From CALOCY01 sp942491975 (lineage in GTDB: Bacteria > Bacteroidota > Bacteroidia > Bacteroidales > Prolixibacteraceae): a stretch of 64,000 nucleotides of DNA. The stretch is taken from contig CALOCY010000004.1 in the NCBI GenBank assembly GCA_942491975.1, positions 1,736,001-1,800,000 of the forward strand. Direction: 5' to 3'. Shown here piece after piece: positions 53,257 to 61,436 of this stretch. The stretch's first letter is position 1; each line of letters opens with the position of its first letter. Made by a program: the position numbers and the translations under genes. The notes under the pieces were generated by a model, which was not told the origin of the DNA, did no database searches, and saw nothing but the letters and a program-made list of their open reading frames with translations.

Positions 53257-53727
53257 TTACTTTTTCTCAGGAAGCTTATAGTAGATTTTATTGACCATCT
53301 TCCATCCGCTTTCAAACTTGTACAGACTGATGTAATCCACGTAGGTGAGTTTTTCCCCGATATAAAATTCTATTTTGGCAACAGCAGCAGTACCGGTAAC
53401 ATCAACCGACAAAAATTTAATGGTTACTTCCTTCTCTTTCTTCTTTGGCAGCTCACCTTTCTCTTTTTTGGCAAGGGTAGACACTTTCCATTTTTCAATA
53501 GGGAGGTTCCACATTTGATCTTTTTCGCCTATGCCCAGCAAATTGAACCCGGGATGAATCCCCGCATCAATTTTTTTAACGTCACCTTCATTCTGCAGGC
53601 CTTCGACATATGCCATTTGAATGGTTTTTTTGATGGCTTCTTTATCCTTTTCAATATTTTGATCCTGCCCCAATAAGGAAATTGAAAAGCAAATAAAAAC
53701 AGCTAAAAGTAAACAGGTCTTTTTCAT
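53257..53727 (-). CDS. NTF2-like exported protein (lumazine-binding-like)
   Basis: 156-residue exported protein with signal peptide 1-20 ending LLGQ. The mature part follows the nuclear transport factor 2-like cone fold: a helix EKDKEAIKKTIQMAYVEGLQN, a VDAGIHPGFNLLGI-like segment with a His at about 62, then four strands ending YKFESGWKMVNKIYYKLPE. In Bacteroidota such proteins are annotated as putative lumazine-binding; ligand unverified. Start ATG 53727. Confidence 0.78.
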   Translation of the reverse strand: MKKTCLLLAVFICFSISLLGQDQNIEKDKEAIKKTIQMAYVEGLQNEGDVKKIDAGIHPGFNLLGIGEKDQMWNLPIEKWKVSTLAKKEKGELPKKKEKEVTIKFLSVDVTGTAAVAKIEFYIGEKLTYVDYISLYKFESGWKMVNKIYYKLPEKK

Positions 53728-53810
53728 AATCATTGGTTTTAAAAATTCAAAATAAATCTTAGTGAAGATAACAATAAAAATATTACCCCTCTCTTTAGCA
53801 CATCTTCTAT

Positions 53811-54365
53811 CTATCCCTTTTGCTTATCGGCAATGTAACGTTGAATAAAAAGTGCCCGTCGTTTAACGTCTTCAAACGGAAGCTCAACCATCGTATAGCC
53901 CGACTCCCCGTAAATCTCCAATACAAATGCATGTAGCCTGCAAGCCTCTTCATACGACTCTTTACGCACAAAATCGTTGGTGTATATCTCTTTCCAGGGA
54001 GGTGTTATAAATACTGTATTGGCATACCTGTGGTTTTGCACTGCTTCAATCAACAATGCACTTTCACGAAAACCTTTTGCCCGGGCAAATGCTACCTGAT
54101 CGGGAATGCCCCGGTCACAAAATGCAACCGTGTTATCAGCTACCGCATTGAAAAATTCACTCCGTAAGTGCAACACTTCTTGTTGAAAAGCTTTGGGCTG
54201 TTTCCATGGCACTAGGTCGCCACCCGATTTTAACCCCTCTTCAATCAGCTGCCGGGCATACTCCGGGCCTGCAGTAAATCCATGTTGGCGAAGCTCTTCC
54301 ACCAACTCAGTCTTTCCAAAACCGGGGCCTCCGGTAATGACATATATGTTCTTTTTTGAAGTCAA
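53811..54365 (-). CDS. AAA-type P-loop ATPase (NadR/AAA_28-like)
   Basis: 184-residue P-loop protein. Walker A GGPGFGKTELVEEL at 12-25. A DRGIPDQVAFARAKG segment near 104-118 and the WKEIYTNDFVRKESYEEA segment near 143-160 match the AAA_28 family, small ATPases of unknown role that resemble NadR kinase domains. Its stop is downstream of the flavodiiron gene start region; both run on the reverse strand with a 9-base gap. Confidence 0.82.
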   Translation of the reverse strand: MTSKKNIYVITGGPGFGKTELVEELRQHGFTAGPEYARQLIEEGLKSGGDLVPWKQPKAFQQEVLHLRSEFFNAVADNTVAFCDRGIPDQVAFARAKGFRESALLIEAVQNHRYANTVFITPPWKEIYTNDFVRKESYEEACRLHAFVLEIYGESGYTMVELPFEDVKRRALFIQRYIADKQKG

Positions 54366-54374
54366 TGGTCGGAC

Positions 54375-55565
54375 TTATTCCTTCAACAGTTTATCTGCCA
54401 CTGCATCAGCTAACTGTACACATTGTGCAAACTTGTCCGCTTTCAGTGCCCCCTGCTCTTCAACCGGTTCACCAACCAATTCCCACTGAATCTTTTCGGC
54501 AAACTTTTTCAGGTTCTTCACCCCACCGCCATTCCATGTATACGATCCAAAAATACCCAGCAGGTGATCTTTTACGCCCATATGTTCAATCTTCGTCAAC
54601 AACGACTCAACCGTTGGGAACATTTCATTATTGTAAGCACAACTCCCCACGATAAAGGCTTTATATTTGAACAGATCGCTGATAATGTATGACGGATGGG
54701 TCTTGGAAGTGTCATACACCTTAATGTTTTTAACGCCCCGCACGGCCAGTTGACGGGCAATGGTATCGGCCATTTTTTCGGTGTTGCCATACATCGAACC
54801 ATATACTATCACCGCACCCGGATCGGTTTGATACGAACTCCATTTAGTGTAGCGTTCAAGCACGTAGTTCAGATTACTTCGCCAAACGGGGCCATGTGTA
54901 GCCGCAATCATCTCAATCTCCAACCCTTCCAGCTTTTTCATAGCCCGTTGGGTATGCGGACAGTATTTACCCACGATATTGGTGAAATAGCGCATCATCT
55001 CCTCTTCGTAAAAGTCGAGGTTCAGTTCATCATCGAAAATACCACCATCAAGTACACCAAAACTGCCAAATGCATCGGCTGAGAATAAAATCTTGTTCGT
55101 AGCTTCATAGGTAACCATAGCCTCAGGCCAGTGTACCATCGGGATCATGTAAAAGCTAAGTTTATGTTTACCCAGATCCAACGTATCGCCTTCAGCTACC
55201 TCAAGCGTATGCTCCGTGATGTTATAGTAATTCGACAACATGGGAAATGTTTTCTTATTACCCACCAGCGTAATTTCCGGATAACGTGCAACAATAGCCC
55301 GGATAGCACCTGAATGGTCAGGCTCCATGTGATTGATAACCAGGTAATCGATTTTTCGCCCCTGAAGGATGCTGTCAATATTATCCAGGTAATCATCCAC
55401 AAATCCTTTTTCAACGGTATCAATCAATGCCACTTTTTCATCATCAATCAAATACGAATTATAGGCCATACCTTTATCCAAAGGCCAATAATTTTCAAAC
55501 AGATGGGTTTTCCGGTCGTTTACACCCACGTAAAAAATCTTATCAGCTAACTTAACCTGATGCAT
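54375..55565 (-). CDS. fprA: Flavodiiron protein (A-type flavoprotein, FprA-like)
   Basis: 396-residue oxygen or nitric oxide reductase. The N-terminal beta-lactamase-like diiron domain has His79-x-Glu81-x-Asp83-His84 (HMEPDHSG), a later His in VHWPEAMVTYE, Asp in FSADAFG and a final His in THGPVW. The C-terminal flavodoxin domain binds FMN at IVYGSMYGNTEKMAD near 253-267. No rubredoxin domain is fused. Protects against oxygen or NO in anaerobes. The next gene is divergent. Confidence 0.94.
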   Translation of the reverse strand: MHQVKLADKIFYVGVNDRKTHLFENYWPLDKGMAYNSYLIDDEKVALIDTVEKGFVDDYLDNIDSILQGRKIDYLVINHMEPDHSGAIRAIVARYPEITLVGNKKTFPMLSNYYNITEHTLEVAEGDTLDLGKHKLSFYMIPMVHWPEAMVTYEATNKILFSADAFGSFGVLDGGIFDDELNLDFYEEEMMRYFTNIVGKYCPHTQRAMKKLEGLEIEMIAATHGPVWRSNLNYVLERYTKWSSYQTDPGAVIVYGSMYGNTEKMADTIARQLAVRGVKNIKVYDTSKTHPSYIISDLFKYKAFIVGSCAYNNEMFPTVESLLTKIEHMGVKDHLLGIFGSYTWNGGGVKNLKKFAEKIQWELVGEPVEEQGALKADKFAQCVQLADAVADKLLKE

Positions 55566-55703
55566 AACGCTATTTTTATTTAATAAGAAACTGTTTTTAC
55601 TGCTGCGAAAATAATAAATATATTATCGTTGACGTTAAAGAATAGCTTTTCTTTATTACCTCATCGTTTTTATCAATTATGCCTCAAAACGGCGTAAAAA
55701 TTT

Positions 55704-55711
55704 TAAATTTG
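55704..55711 (+). promoter_or_regulatory. -7 element of mltG
   Basis: TAAATTTG fits TAnnTTTG, 19 bases before the ATG. Confidence 0.5.
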
Positions 55712-55730
55712 TGCCAAATTTTTATTCATT

Positions 55731-56792
55731 ATGCGACTTAAATCAACCAACAGAAGAATGCTTTTTCCTAAAGCAGGAAAAATTGCCATCCTTGTCTTTG
55801 CTGCTGCACTGCTGTTTATTGCCATTTTTGCCTATCAGCGTTTCAGCTATATTTTCGATGAAAATGTAAATATTCCCAATGGTATTCTCATTCGTGAAGG
55901 GGCAACGTTTCAAGAGGTACAGGATTCATTGATGGATAAAAAGATATTGATTGATCCCGAAGCATTTGTCTGGGTGGCTAAAAAGAAGAATTACACCGGC
56001 AATATAAAGCCCGGCTACTATTTTTTCAAAAAAGATATGAATACCAATGCCATGGTAAACATGTTGAAATCCGGTAACCAGGCACCCGTGAAACTCACGT
56101 TTAACAACATCCGTTTTAAAGAGGAGTTCGCGGCGAAAGCAGCCCGTTACATTAAGCCTGATTCAACTGATATACTCAATTACCTGAATGATACGGCCTA
56201 TATCAATCAACTGGGTTTCTCCCCGCAGACCATATCAGCCATGTTTATCCCCAATACGTATGAAGTATACTGGAGTATGTCTGTTGATGATTTCTTCACC
56301 CGGATGAAAAAGGAGTACGACCAATTCTGGAACGAAGCACGCCGGGAAAAAGCAGAACGCATACAGCTCTCCCCGGTTGAAGTGATAACACTGGCTTCTA
56401 TTGTACAGGAAGAGACGGTGAAAGCCGAAGAGTACAAACGTGTGGCAGGTGTGTATGTCAACCGCTTAAAACGGGGCATTGCACTTCAGGCCGACCCAAC
56501 GATAAAATTTGCATTGGGTGACTTTTCCGTCCGCCGTGTACTGAATGGCCACCTCGAAATTGATTCGCCCTACAACACTTACAAATACAATGGCCTTCCT
56601 CCCGGCCCCATCAATTTCCCGGATATTGGTGTGATTGACGCCGTATTGGACTATGAAAAGCACAACTACTACTATTTCTGCGCCAAAGAGGATTTCTCAG
56701 GCTACCACAACTTTGCACGGACACTGCGGGAGCATAACAACAATGCCCGTAAATATCAGAGGGCATTGAATAAAAATAAGATTTGGAAATAG
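55731..56792 (+). CDS. mltG: Endolytic peptidoglycan transglycosylase MltG
   Basis: 353-residue YceG-family lytic transglycosylase. One N-terminal membrane helix (about 17-37), then a LysM-like subdomain and the catalytic domain. The catalytic Glu is in LASIVQEETVKAEEY (about 222-236), and the conserved ALQADPTIKFALGD and YNTYKYNGLPPGPI segments follow. Cuts nascent glycan strands at the membrane. Single gene with its own promoter. Confidence 0.93.
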   Translation: MRLKSTNRRMLFPKAGKIAILVFAAALLFIAIFAYQRFSYIFDENVNIPNGILIREGATFQEVQDSLMDKKILIDPEAFVWVAKKKNYTGNIKPGYYFFKKDMNTNAMVNMLKSGNQAPVKLTFNNIRFKEEFAAKAARYIKPDSTDILNYLNDTAYINQLGFSPQTISAMFIPNTYEVYWSMSVDDFFTRMKKEYDQFWNEARREKAERIQLSPVEVITLASIVQEETVKAEEYKRVAGVYVNRLKRGIALQADPTIKFALGDFSVRRVLNGHLEIDSPYNTYKYNGLPPGPINFPDIGVIDAVLDYEKHNYYYFCAKEDFSGYHNFARTLREHNNNARKYQRALNKNKIWK

Positions 56793-56828
56793 CTGTTAGT
56801 AGTTGAGATGTTATCGCGTTGATGTTAA

Positions 56829-56859
56829 TTTGTTTTGATACTGTAGCAGTATATCTTTG
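56829..56859 (+). promoter_or_regulatory. Promoter of the T9SS cargo gene
   Basis: TTTG (56829-56832), 19 bases, then TATCTTTG (56852-56859). Both boxes fit the Bacteroidota consensus and spacing, giving a leader of about 220 bases before ATG 57090. Confidence 0.6.
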
Positions 56860-56912
56860 ACGAGTAAGTACAGGGATATTAGTACCTGGTATTTAGACAA
56901 AAAATAGTGCAG

Positions 56913-56960
56913 GGATGCATCTCTCTTTAAAAAAGATGGCACTCTTTGCTTTTAGCGCTT
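56913..56960. repeat. Direct repeat 5' of the T9SS cargo gene
   Basis: Starts GGATGCATCTCTCTTTAA. Similar over about 48 bases to 58561-58608 on the other side of the gene. Forms a CATCT/AGATG hairpin with flanking AGTGC/GCACT. Confidence 0.55.
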
Positions 56961-57089
56961 CAACAAAATTGGTTGTATTGCATAAAGCTTTATACCCAAC
57001 GTCCTGTAACCTCTTTATGGCTTTTTGAGTATCTGTTTATAGTTACGTACAGTATCAGCTATAAGCATTTTTTACTAAAAAGTACCATT

Positions 57090-58535
57090 ATGAAAAAAAC
57101 ACTTACCCTTTTTGCATGTATGCTCATTTTTCTGATCTTTTTAGCAAATAACATTGTACAGGCAACAGACCAGGCCCCTTTTGGAAGTTTTGATGCCCCT
57201 GCAGAAGGGAGTACAGTGAACGGGGTAATCCCGGTGACAGGATGGGTGATGGATGACAACAGCGGTGTAACGGTAGAAATCTACCGGGAGGAAGGAGAGG
57301 ACTCTGTCCATATCGGAACAGCTGCAGTGGTTACCGGTTCGCGCCCTGATGTAACAGCTGCTTACCCGGGATATTATGGCGAAGGATGGCAATACTTTCT
57401 CCTCACCAATCTTTTACCGGGCGATGGAAATGGCAGCGTTAAATTGATCGCAGTTGCTGTTGATGCCATCGGGCAAAAGACACCGTTGGGAAGTGCAACC
57501 ATAACGTATGACAATGCCAATGCTGTAAAACCTTTCGGCAATCTCTTTTCACCTGCACCAGGCGGCATTATTTCAGGCGACAATTACCAGGTAGAAGGAT
57601 GGACATTAACGCCCCAACCCAATGCCATTCCAACCGACGGGTCTACCATAACCGTTTACGTGGATGGTGTAAGTATCGGGCAGGCCACCTACAACATATA
57701 CAGGGAAGATGTGGCTACAATGCTTCCCGGGTACGCGAACAGTGATGGCGCAGGGGGTACCTTTTCCCTGAATACAACCGGGTATGCCGACGGGGTGCAC
57801 AGCATCCAGTGGACTGTGATGGATAATGTAGGTAATAGTGATGGTATCGGTTCCCGGTATTTTCAGATCCGAAACGGGGCGGAAATTGATGTACGTGCTG
57901 ATGGTTTGACCATTGCCAGCGGCGATACCTTACCTTCCGTGACCAGTAAAACAGACTACGACTCCGTTCAGGCGGGCACAACAGCGACCTACACCTTTGA
58001 AATTCAAAACGAAGGGGCTGCCGATCTGAACCTGACAGGGACACCACCGGTTTCCATTGACGGCACGGAGTTCACGGTAACCTCCCAGCCCCCTGACCTG
58101 GTACCGGCCCACGGCAGTGTCACTTTTGATATTGTATTCAGCCCTGCAGAAGCCGGGCAATTTACACGGGATGTCTCGATTGCCAGCGATGATGCCGATG
58201 AACCGTTATACACTTTTCGTATCCGGGGAGTTGGATACAACAACACGACCTCCACCCCCGGAACCGTCCACGCGGGTTACCGGCTCAAACAGAACTACCC
58301 CAACCCCTTTGCCCAAAACACCACCATTTATTATGAGCTGCCCAAGGCATCACACGTAAACATTGCAATATACAATGCCACGGGTAAAAAAGTGGCCACC
58401 CTGATCAACCAAAAGGCAGAAGCAGGTTCCCATACCACCAACTGGGATGCAGCCGGCCTGCCACCCGGCATATACCTCTGTAAAATGCGGGCAGGCGGTT
58501 TTACAGCCACAAAAAAGTGTACATTGACGAAATAG
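57090..58535 (+). CDS. Secreted T9SS type A cargo protein with Ig-like and ASPM-SPD-2-Hydin-like domains
   Basis: 481-residue secreted protein. Signal peptide about 1-24. Two Ig-like modules (from about 26, GSFDAPAEGSTVNGVIPVTGWVMD; and a similar FGNLFSPAPGGIISGDNYQVEGW). Then a choice-of-anchor D-like module from about 288 (EIDVRADGLTIASGDT; FTVTSQPPDLVPAHGSVTFDIVFSP). The last 80 residues are a type A sorting domain (NYPNPFAQNTTI, then YNATGKKVATL, PGIYLCKM), so it is exported by the type IX system and attached or released at the surface. No enzymatic motif. Start is ATG 57090; the frame is open to 56946. Confidence 0.92.
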   Translation: MKKTLTLFACMLIFLIFLANNIVQATDQAPFGSFDAPAEGSTVNGVIPVTGWVMDDNSGVTVEIYREEGEDSVHIGTAAVVTGSRPDVTAAYPGYYGEGWQYFLLTNLLPGDGNGSVKLIAVAVDAIGQKTPLGSATITYDNANAVKPFGNLFSPAPGGIISGDNYQVEGWTLTPQPNAIPTDGSTITVYVDGVSIGQATYNIYREDVATMLPGYANSDGAGGTFSLNTTGYADGVHSIQWTVMDNVGNSDGIGSRYFQIRNGAEIDVRADGLTIASGDTLPSVTSKTDYDSVQAGTTATYTFEIQNEGAADLNLTGTPPVSIDGTEFTVTSQPPDLVPAHGSVTFDIVFSPAEAGQFTRDVSIASDDADEPLYTFRIRGVGYNNTTSTPGTVHAGYRLKQNYPNPFAQNTTIYYELPKASHVNIAIYNATGKKVATLINQKAEAGSHTTNWDAAGLPPGIYLCKMRAGGFTATKKCTLTK

Positions 58536-58560
58536 TACCCATTACCTGAAAAGCAACAAC

Positions 58561-58608
58561 GGATGCCATCTTTTTAAGAGAGATGGCATCTTTTGTTTTT
58601 GGTGTTTA
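58561..58608. terminator. Terminator and 3' direct repeat of the T9SS gene
   Basis: GATGCCATCT (58562-58571) pairs with AGATGGCATC (58581-58590), followed by TTTTGTTTTT. The whole 48-base segment resembles 56913-56960. Confidence 0.8.
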
Positions 58609-58733
58609 CCGGCAACCCGAAAATGTATCTCGGAATACAGCTATAAAATAATTACCGCATATTTGTTTTAATGGATATATAAAATAACTTTGGTAGACAT
58701 AAAAACAAGTATAATGATTCATACGGCTGCTGT

Positions 58734-58763
58734 GCAAGCCTTACGGTTTCTGCGTTTCGCTCC
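58734..58763. repeat. 30-bp shared element, copy near the R-M operon
   Basis: Matches 19022-19051 upstream of the MntA/HepT genes at 27 of 30 bases. It starts GCAAGCCTTA and ends TTTCGCTCC. Non-coding. Confidence 0.6.
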
Positions 58764-58774
58764 GCAAAACTCCC

Positions 58775-58838
58775 GAAACCTAATGCATCATCAACGGTGC
58801 GGAGCTCACCGCGCATACACTCTGCACCGTTAGGTTTC
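58775..58838. repeat. attC-like palindrome
   Basis: Right arm GCACCGTTAGGTTTC (58824-58838) pairs with GAAACCTAA (58775-58783) and CGGTGC (58795-58800), leaving an 11-base bulge on the left arm, and GGAG/CTCT extends the stem with a mismatch. GTTAGGT fits the GTTRRRY core of integron attC sites. No integrase gene in the window. Confidence 0.4.
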
Positions 58839-58861
58839 ATACAAAGAGCGACAAGCCAACG

Positions 58862-58936
58862 CACATTTGGCACATTTACAAGCTCCAACACACGGGCTAA
58901 TGCTTCAGCTTGCAAAAGAGCCAAATTCTTGCGAAA
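58862..58936. repeat. Flanking sequence of the R-M cassette, left copy
   Basis: Shares an ordered series of short blocks with 61205-61262 on the other side of the operon: CACATT, an identical TCCAACACAC (58884-58893), and CTTGCAAAAGAG (58909-58920). Non-coding. Confidence 0.45.
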
Positions 58937-58990
58937 CACCGTTAATAATTGTTTGAAATAATTTTAATAAAATTTTTAAATTTATTGAAA

Positions 58991-59009
58991 TTTGACTAAT
59001 TTTGTCAAA
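58991..59009. promoter_or_regulatory. Operator palindrome overlapping the R-M promoter
   Basis: TTTGAC (58991-58996), 7 bases, GTCAAA (59004-59009). The -7 element TAATTTTG (58997-59004) lies inside it. The controller ATG is 20 bases after it. Binding here would block transcription. Confidence 0.55.
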
Positions 59010-59028
59010 ACAATAAATATCAATAAAA

Positions 59029-59328
59029 ATGAATAGTTTTGGACAAAATATACGTAGAATCAGAGAGCAAAAAGGAGAGCCTTTACGTGTAGTTGCTTAT
59101 CATTTAGGAGTTGACCAAGCAATTTTAAGTAAGATTGAAAATGGCAAACGCAAAGCCACTAGAAAACAGGTCGAAATTCTTGCTGATTATTACAATGCAA
59201 CAACAAAAGAGTTAATAATCGATTGGTTAAGTGACAAGATTATTTATGACATTGAAGATGATGAATTTGGAATTGAAGCACTGAAGGTTGCAGAGCAGAA
59301 AGTTAGTTACCTTAAAAAGAAAGAATAG
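59029..59328 (+). CDS. XRE-family HTH regulator, putative R-M controller protein
   Basis: 99-residue regulator. The HTH is about 5-60: IRRIREQKGEPLRVVAYHLG then DQAILSKIENGKRKATRK. The C-terminal 35 residues are acidic and helical. It is the first gene of the operon, two bases ahead of the methyltransferase, and is preceded by a palindrome over its own promoter. This is the layout of C-protein regulators of type II systems, which time endonuclease expression; the role is inferred. Confidence 0.85.
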   Translation: MNSFGQNIRRIREQKGEPLRVVAYHLGVDQAILSKIENGKRKATRKQVEILADYYNATTKELIIDWLSDKIIYDIEDDEFGIEALKVAEQKVSYLKKKE

Positions 59329-59330
59329 AG

Positions 59331-60296
59331 ATGGGCAATACATTAGCAAGAAACAAAGAATTACCTACTTTTTTTGGGGAAGTTCAATTGAAGGGAGAGA
59401 GACAAAAAACTGAAGATCCCATAAAAAATAGTGATACAACTTCTCTTTTTTATACGCATCCTAATGGTAAACTTTGGCAAGGAGATAGCATAGAATGGTT
59501 AAAGTCCTTAGAAACAGAAACTATTGATTTAGTTTTTGCAGACCCACCATATAACATAAAGAAAGCCGATTGGGATACTTTTGAAAGTCAAGAAAAGTAT
59601 ATTAATTGGTCGATGCTTTGGATAAAAGAAGCAGCCAGATTACTTAAACCTACCGGTTCACTATACATATGCGGATTTTCTGAAATCCTTGCAGATTTAA
59701 AACATCCAGCCTCAAGATATTTTAAATCTTGCAAATGGTTAGTGTGGCACTATAAAAATAAAGCGAATTTAGGAAAAGATTGGGGACGTAGTCATGAAAG
59801 CATCCTACTATTTAGAAAATCTAAAAAGTTTACTCTTAATGTAGACAATATTCGAATCCCATATGGAGAACATACTTTAAAATATCCAACTCACCCTCAA
59901 GCTGAATCAAGTCAATATGGGAATGGAAAAAATGGAAAGAAAACATGGGAACCAAATCCATTGGGTGCAAAACCAAAAGATGTAATCGAAATTCCTACCA
60001 CTTGCAATGGTATGCATGAAAAAACACCACATCCAACCCAAAAACCTGAAGAATTGCTTAGAAAAATTATCTTAGCATCTTCAAATGAAGGAGATATTAT
60101 TATTGACCCATTCTGTGGTTCTGGGACTACCCCAGTATGCTCAGAACAATTAAAAAGAAAATGGCAAGCCTGTGATTTATCTTCAAAGTATCTTGATTGG
60201 GCAGTGAACAGGATTGAACTAGTTGAGGAATGGGATATAGAAAAATGGAGAAAATATGATTTTGACAATTTAAAACGTAGAAATAAAATAAGATGA
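59331..60296 (+). CDS. Type II DNA methyltransferase (N6-adenine or N4-cytosine, beta-class order)
   Basis: 321-residue amino-methyltransferase. Catalytic motif IV DPPYN at 71-75 precedes SAM-binding motif I FCGSGT at 261-266, the beta-class order. DPPY favours N6-adenine, but N4-cytosine cannot be excluded. A conserved TQKPEELLRKII segment precedes motif I. It should protect host DNA from the next gene's product. Recognition sequence not predictable here. Start is 2 bases after the controller stop; its TGA overlaps the endonuclease ATG. Confidence 0.92.
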   Translation: MGNTLARNKELPTFFGEVQLKGERQKTEDPIKNSDTTSLFYTHPNGKLWQGDSIEWLKSLETETIDLVFADPPYNIKKADWDTFESQEKYINWSMLWIKEAARLLKPTGSLYICGFSEILADLKHPASRYFKSCKWLVWHYKNKANLGKDWGRSHESILLFRKSKKFTLNVDNIRIPYGEHTLKYPTHPQAESSQYGNGKNGKKTWEPNPLGAKPKDVIEIPTTCNGMHEKTPHPTQKPEELLRKIILASSNEGDIIIDPFCGSGTTPVCSEQLKRKWQACDLSSKYLDWAVNRIELVEEWDIEKWRKYDFDNLKRRNKIR

Positions 60297-61189
60297 ACAT
60301 AAAGCAATTAGTAAAAAAAGCCACCAATAAAGATAAGTTTAAAGATATTGACGCATTCATCAAATTTAGTAAAGAATACCTTACATATATTAGCGACAAC
60401 CTTCAAGCAGTTATTGTATCGCAAAATGAGAATCACTACCAATTTTATCAATATGATAAAACAGCGAATTTTCAAATTACACGACCAATTAATTCAGGGT
60501 TAATGTATGATGCAAAGGACTTTGATGCAGTATCAAAAGAATATGTGAAAATTTTGAAAAATATTAAAGATATAGATAAGAATGACCTTGAATTAAGAAA
60601 AATCATAAACGATACAACCTATACTATTCAGCAATCAATAGGGGCGGCTCTTGATGGATTACCTGCAGGCGAATCAAATAAAGCGAGAAAACTTAATGGA
60701 GATTTATTCGAACATTTTATTCGTTTAATAATTGAAGAGATTGGTGTGACTTGTAGGTCAGGTGTAGTTAAAATTCCAGTAAAAGTCAAAGGTCAAACCG
60801 AATTCAATATGAGCTATCAGCATGATTTAATTATCGAACAAAATAATGACATTAAAGTAATTGGTTCAATTAAAACATCAAGTAAAGATAGAATTGATAA
60901 AATATTTATTGACAAATTTCTATATAATAAGCTAACCGACACTGCCACCCCACATATTGCAATCTTTCTAAATGATGTGCAAAGAAAAAAAACAAAGAAA
61001 GAAGGAAAATATGGGATAAATGCTACCTTCTTACCTGGTCACTTTAAAGGTTATACAGTCAAACTGAATCCTCTAAATGGAGTGTACTATTGTGATATCA
61101 GACCAAATATGCTGACTGAAGATATCCTTAAAGACCATATAAAAACATTTGACAACTTGCTTATCGAAGATATTTGGAAATTTGTCTAA
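60293..61189 (+). CDS. Putative type II restriction endonuclease
   Basis: 298-residue protein without a named family that I can assign with certainty. A PD-(D/E)xK-like core is visible: Glu140 in GDLFEHF, then Asp178 in SYQHDLIIEQ, and Ser192-x-Lys194 in GSIKTSSKDR. The function is strongly suggested by position: ATGA overlap with the methyltransferase and downstream of a controller gene. AT-rich like its partners. Followed by cassette-like non-coding sequence, not by another gene. Confidence 0.8.
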   Translation: MNIKQLVKKATNKDKFKDIDAFIKFSKEYLTYISDNLQAVIVSQNENHYQFYQYDKTANFQITRPINSGLMYDAKDFDAVSKEYVKILKNIKDIDKNDLELRKIINDTTYTIQQSIGAALDGLPAGESNKARKLNGDLFEHFIRLIIEEIGVTCRSGVVKIPVKVKGQTEFNMSYQHDLIIEQNNDIKVIGSIKTSSKDRIDKIFIDKFLYNKLTDTATPHIAIFLNDVQRKKTKKEGKYGINATFLPGHFKGYTVKLNPLNGVYYCDIRPNMLTEDILKDHIKTFDNLLIEDIWKFV

Positions 61190-61204
61190 CTCTTCGCAAC
61201 CATA

Positions 61205-61262
61205 CACATTGCCAAGTTGCTCAAAAATCCAACACACAAACAAAAACTTGTCAAAGAGTCTT
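61205..61262. repeat. Flanking sequence of the R-M cassette, right copy
   Basis: Contains CACATT (61205-61210), TCCAACACAC (61228-61237) and CTTGTCAAAGAG (61247-61258), in the same order and orientation as at 58862-58936. Gaps between blocks differ. The remaining gap to 61436 holds no supported gene. Confidence 0.45.
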
Positions 61263-61436
61263 GCTGCCTCAACACACAGTCAGATTGCGGAGAATAAAGC
61301 ACAAAAACCTAACAATAAATATAGGTCATTTGGCGGACAGTGCTAAATTGAAAGTGAGTACATTTAATAAAATATATAGCAGTTTGATACAAAATCGCTT
61401 TGAAATGTAAGCTTCCCTGAGAATGACTAAATGGTA

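Noticed and set aside
56946..57089. N-terminal extension of the T9SS cargo ORF
   Set aside because: A signal peptide begins at ATG 57090; the extension includes leader sequence and part of the direct repeat.
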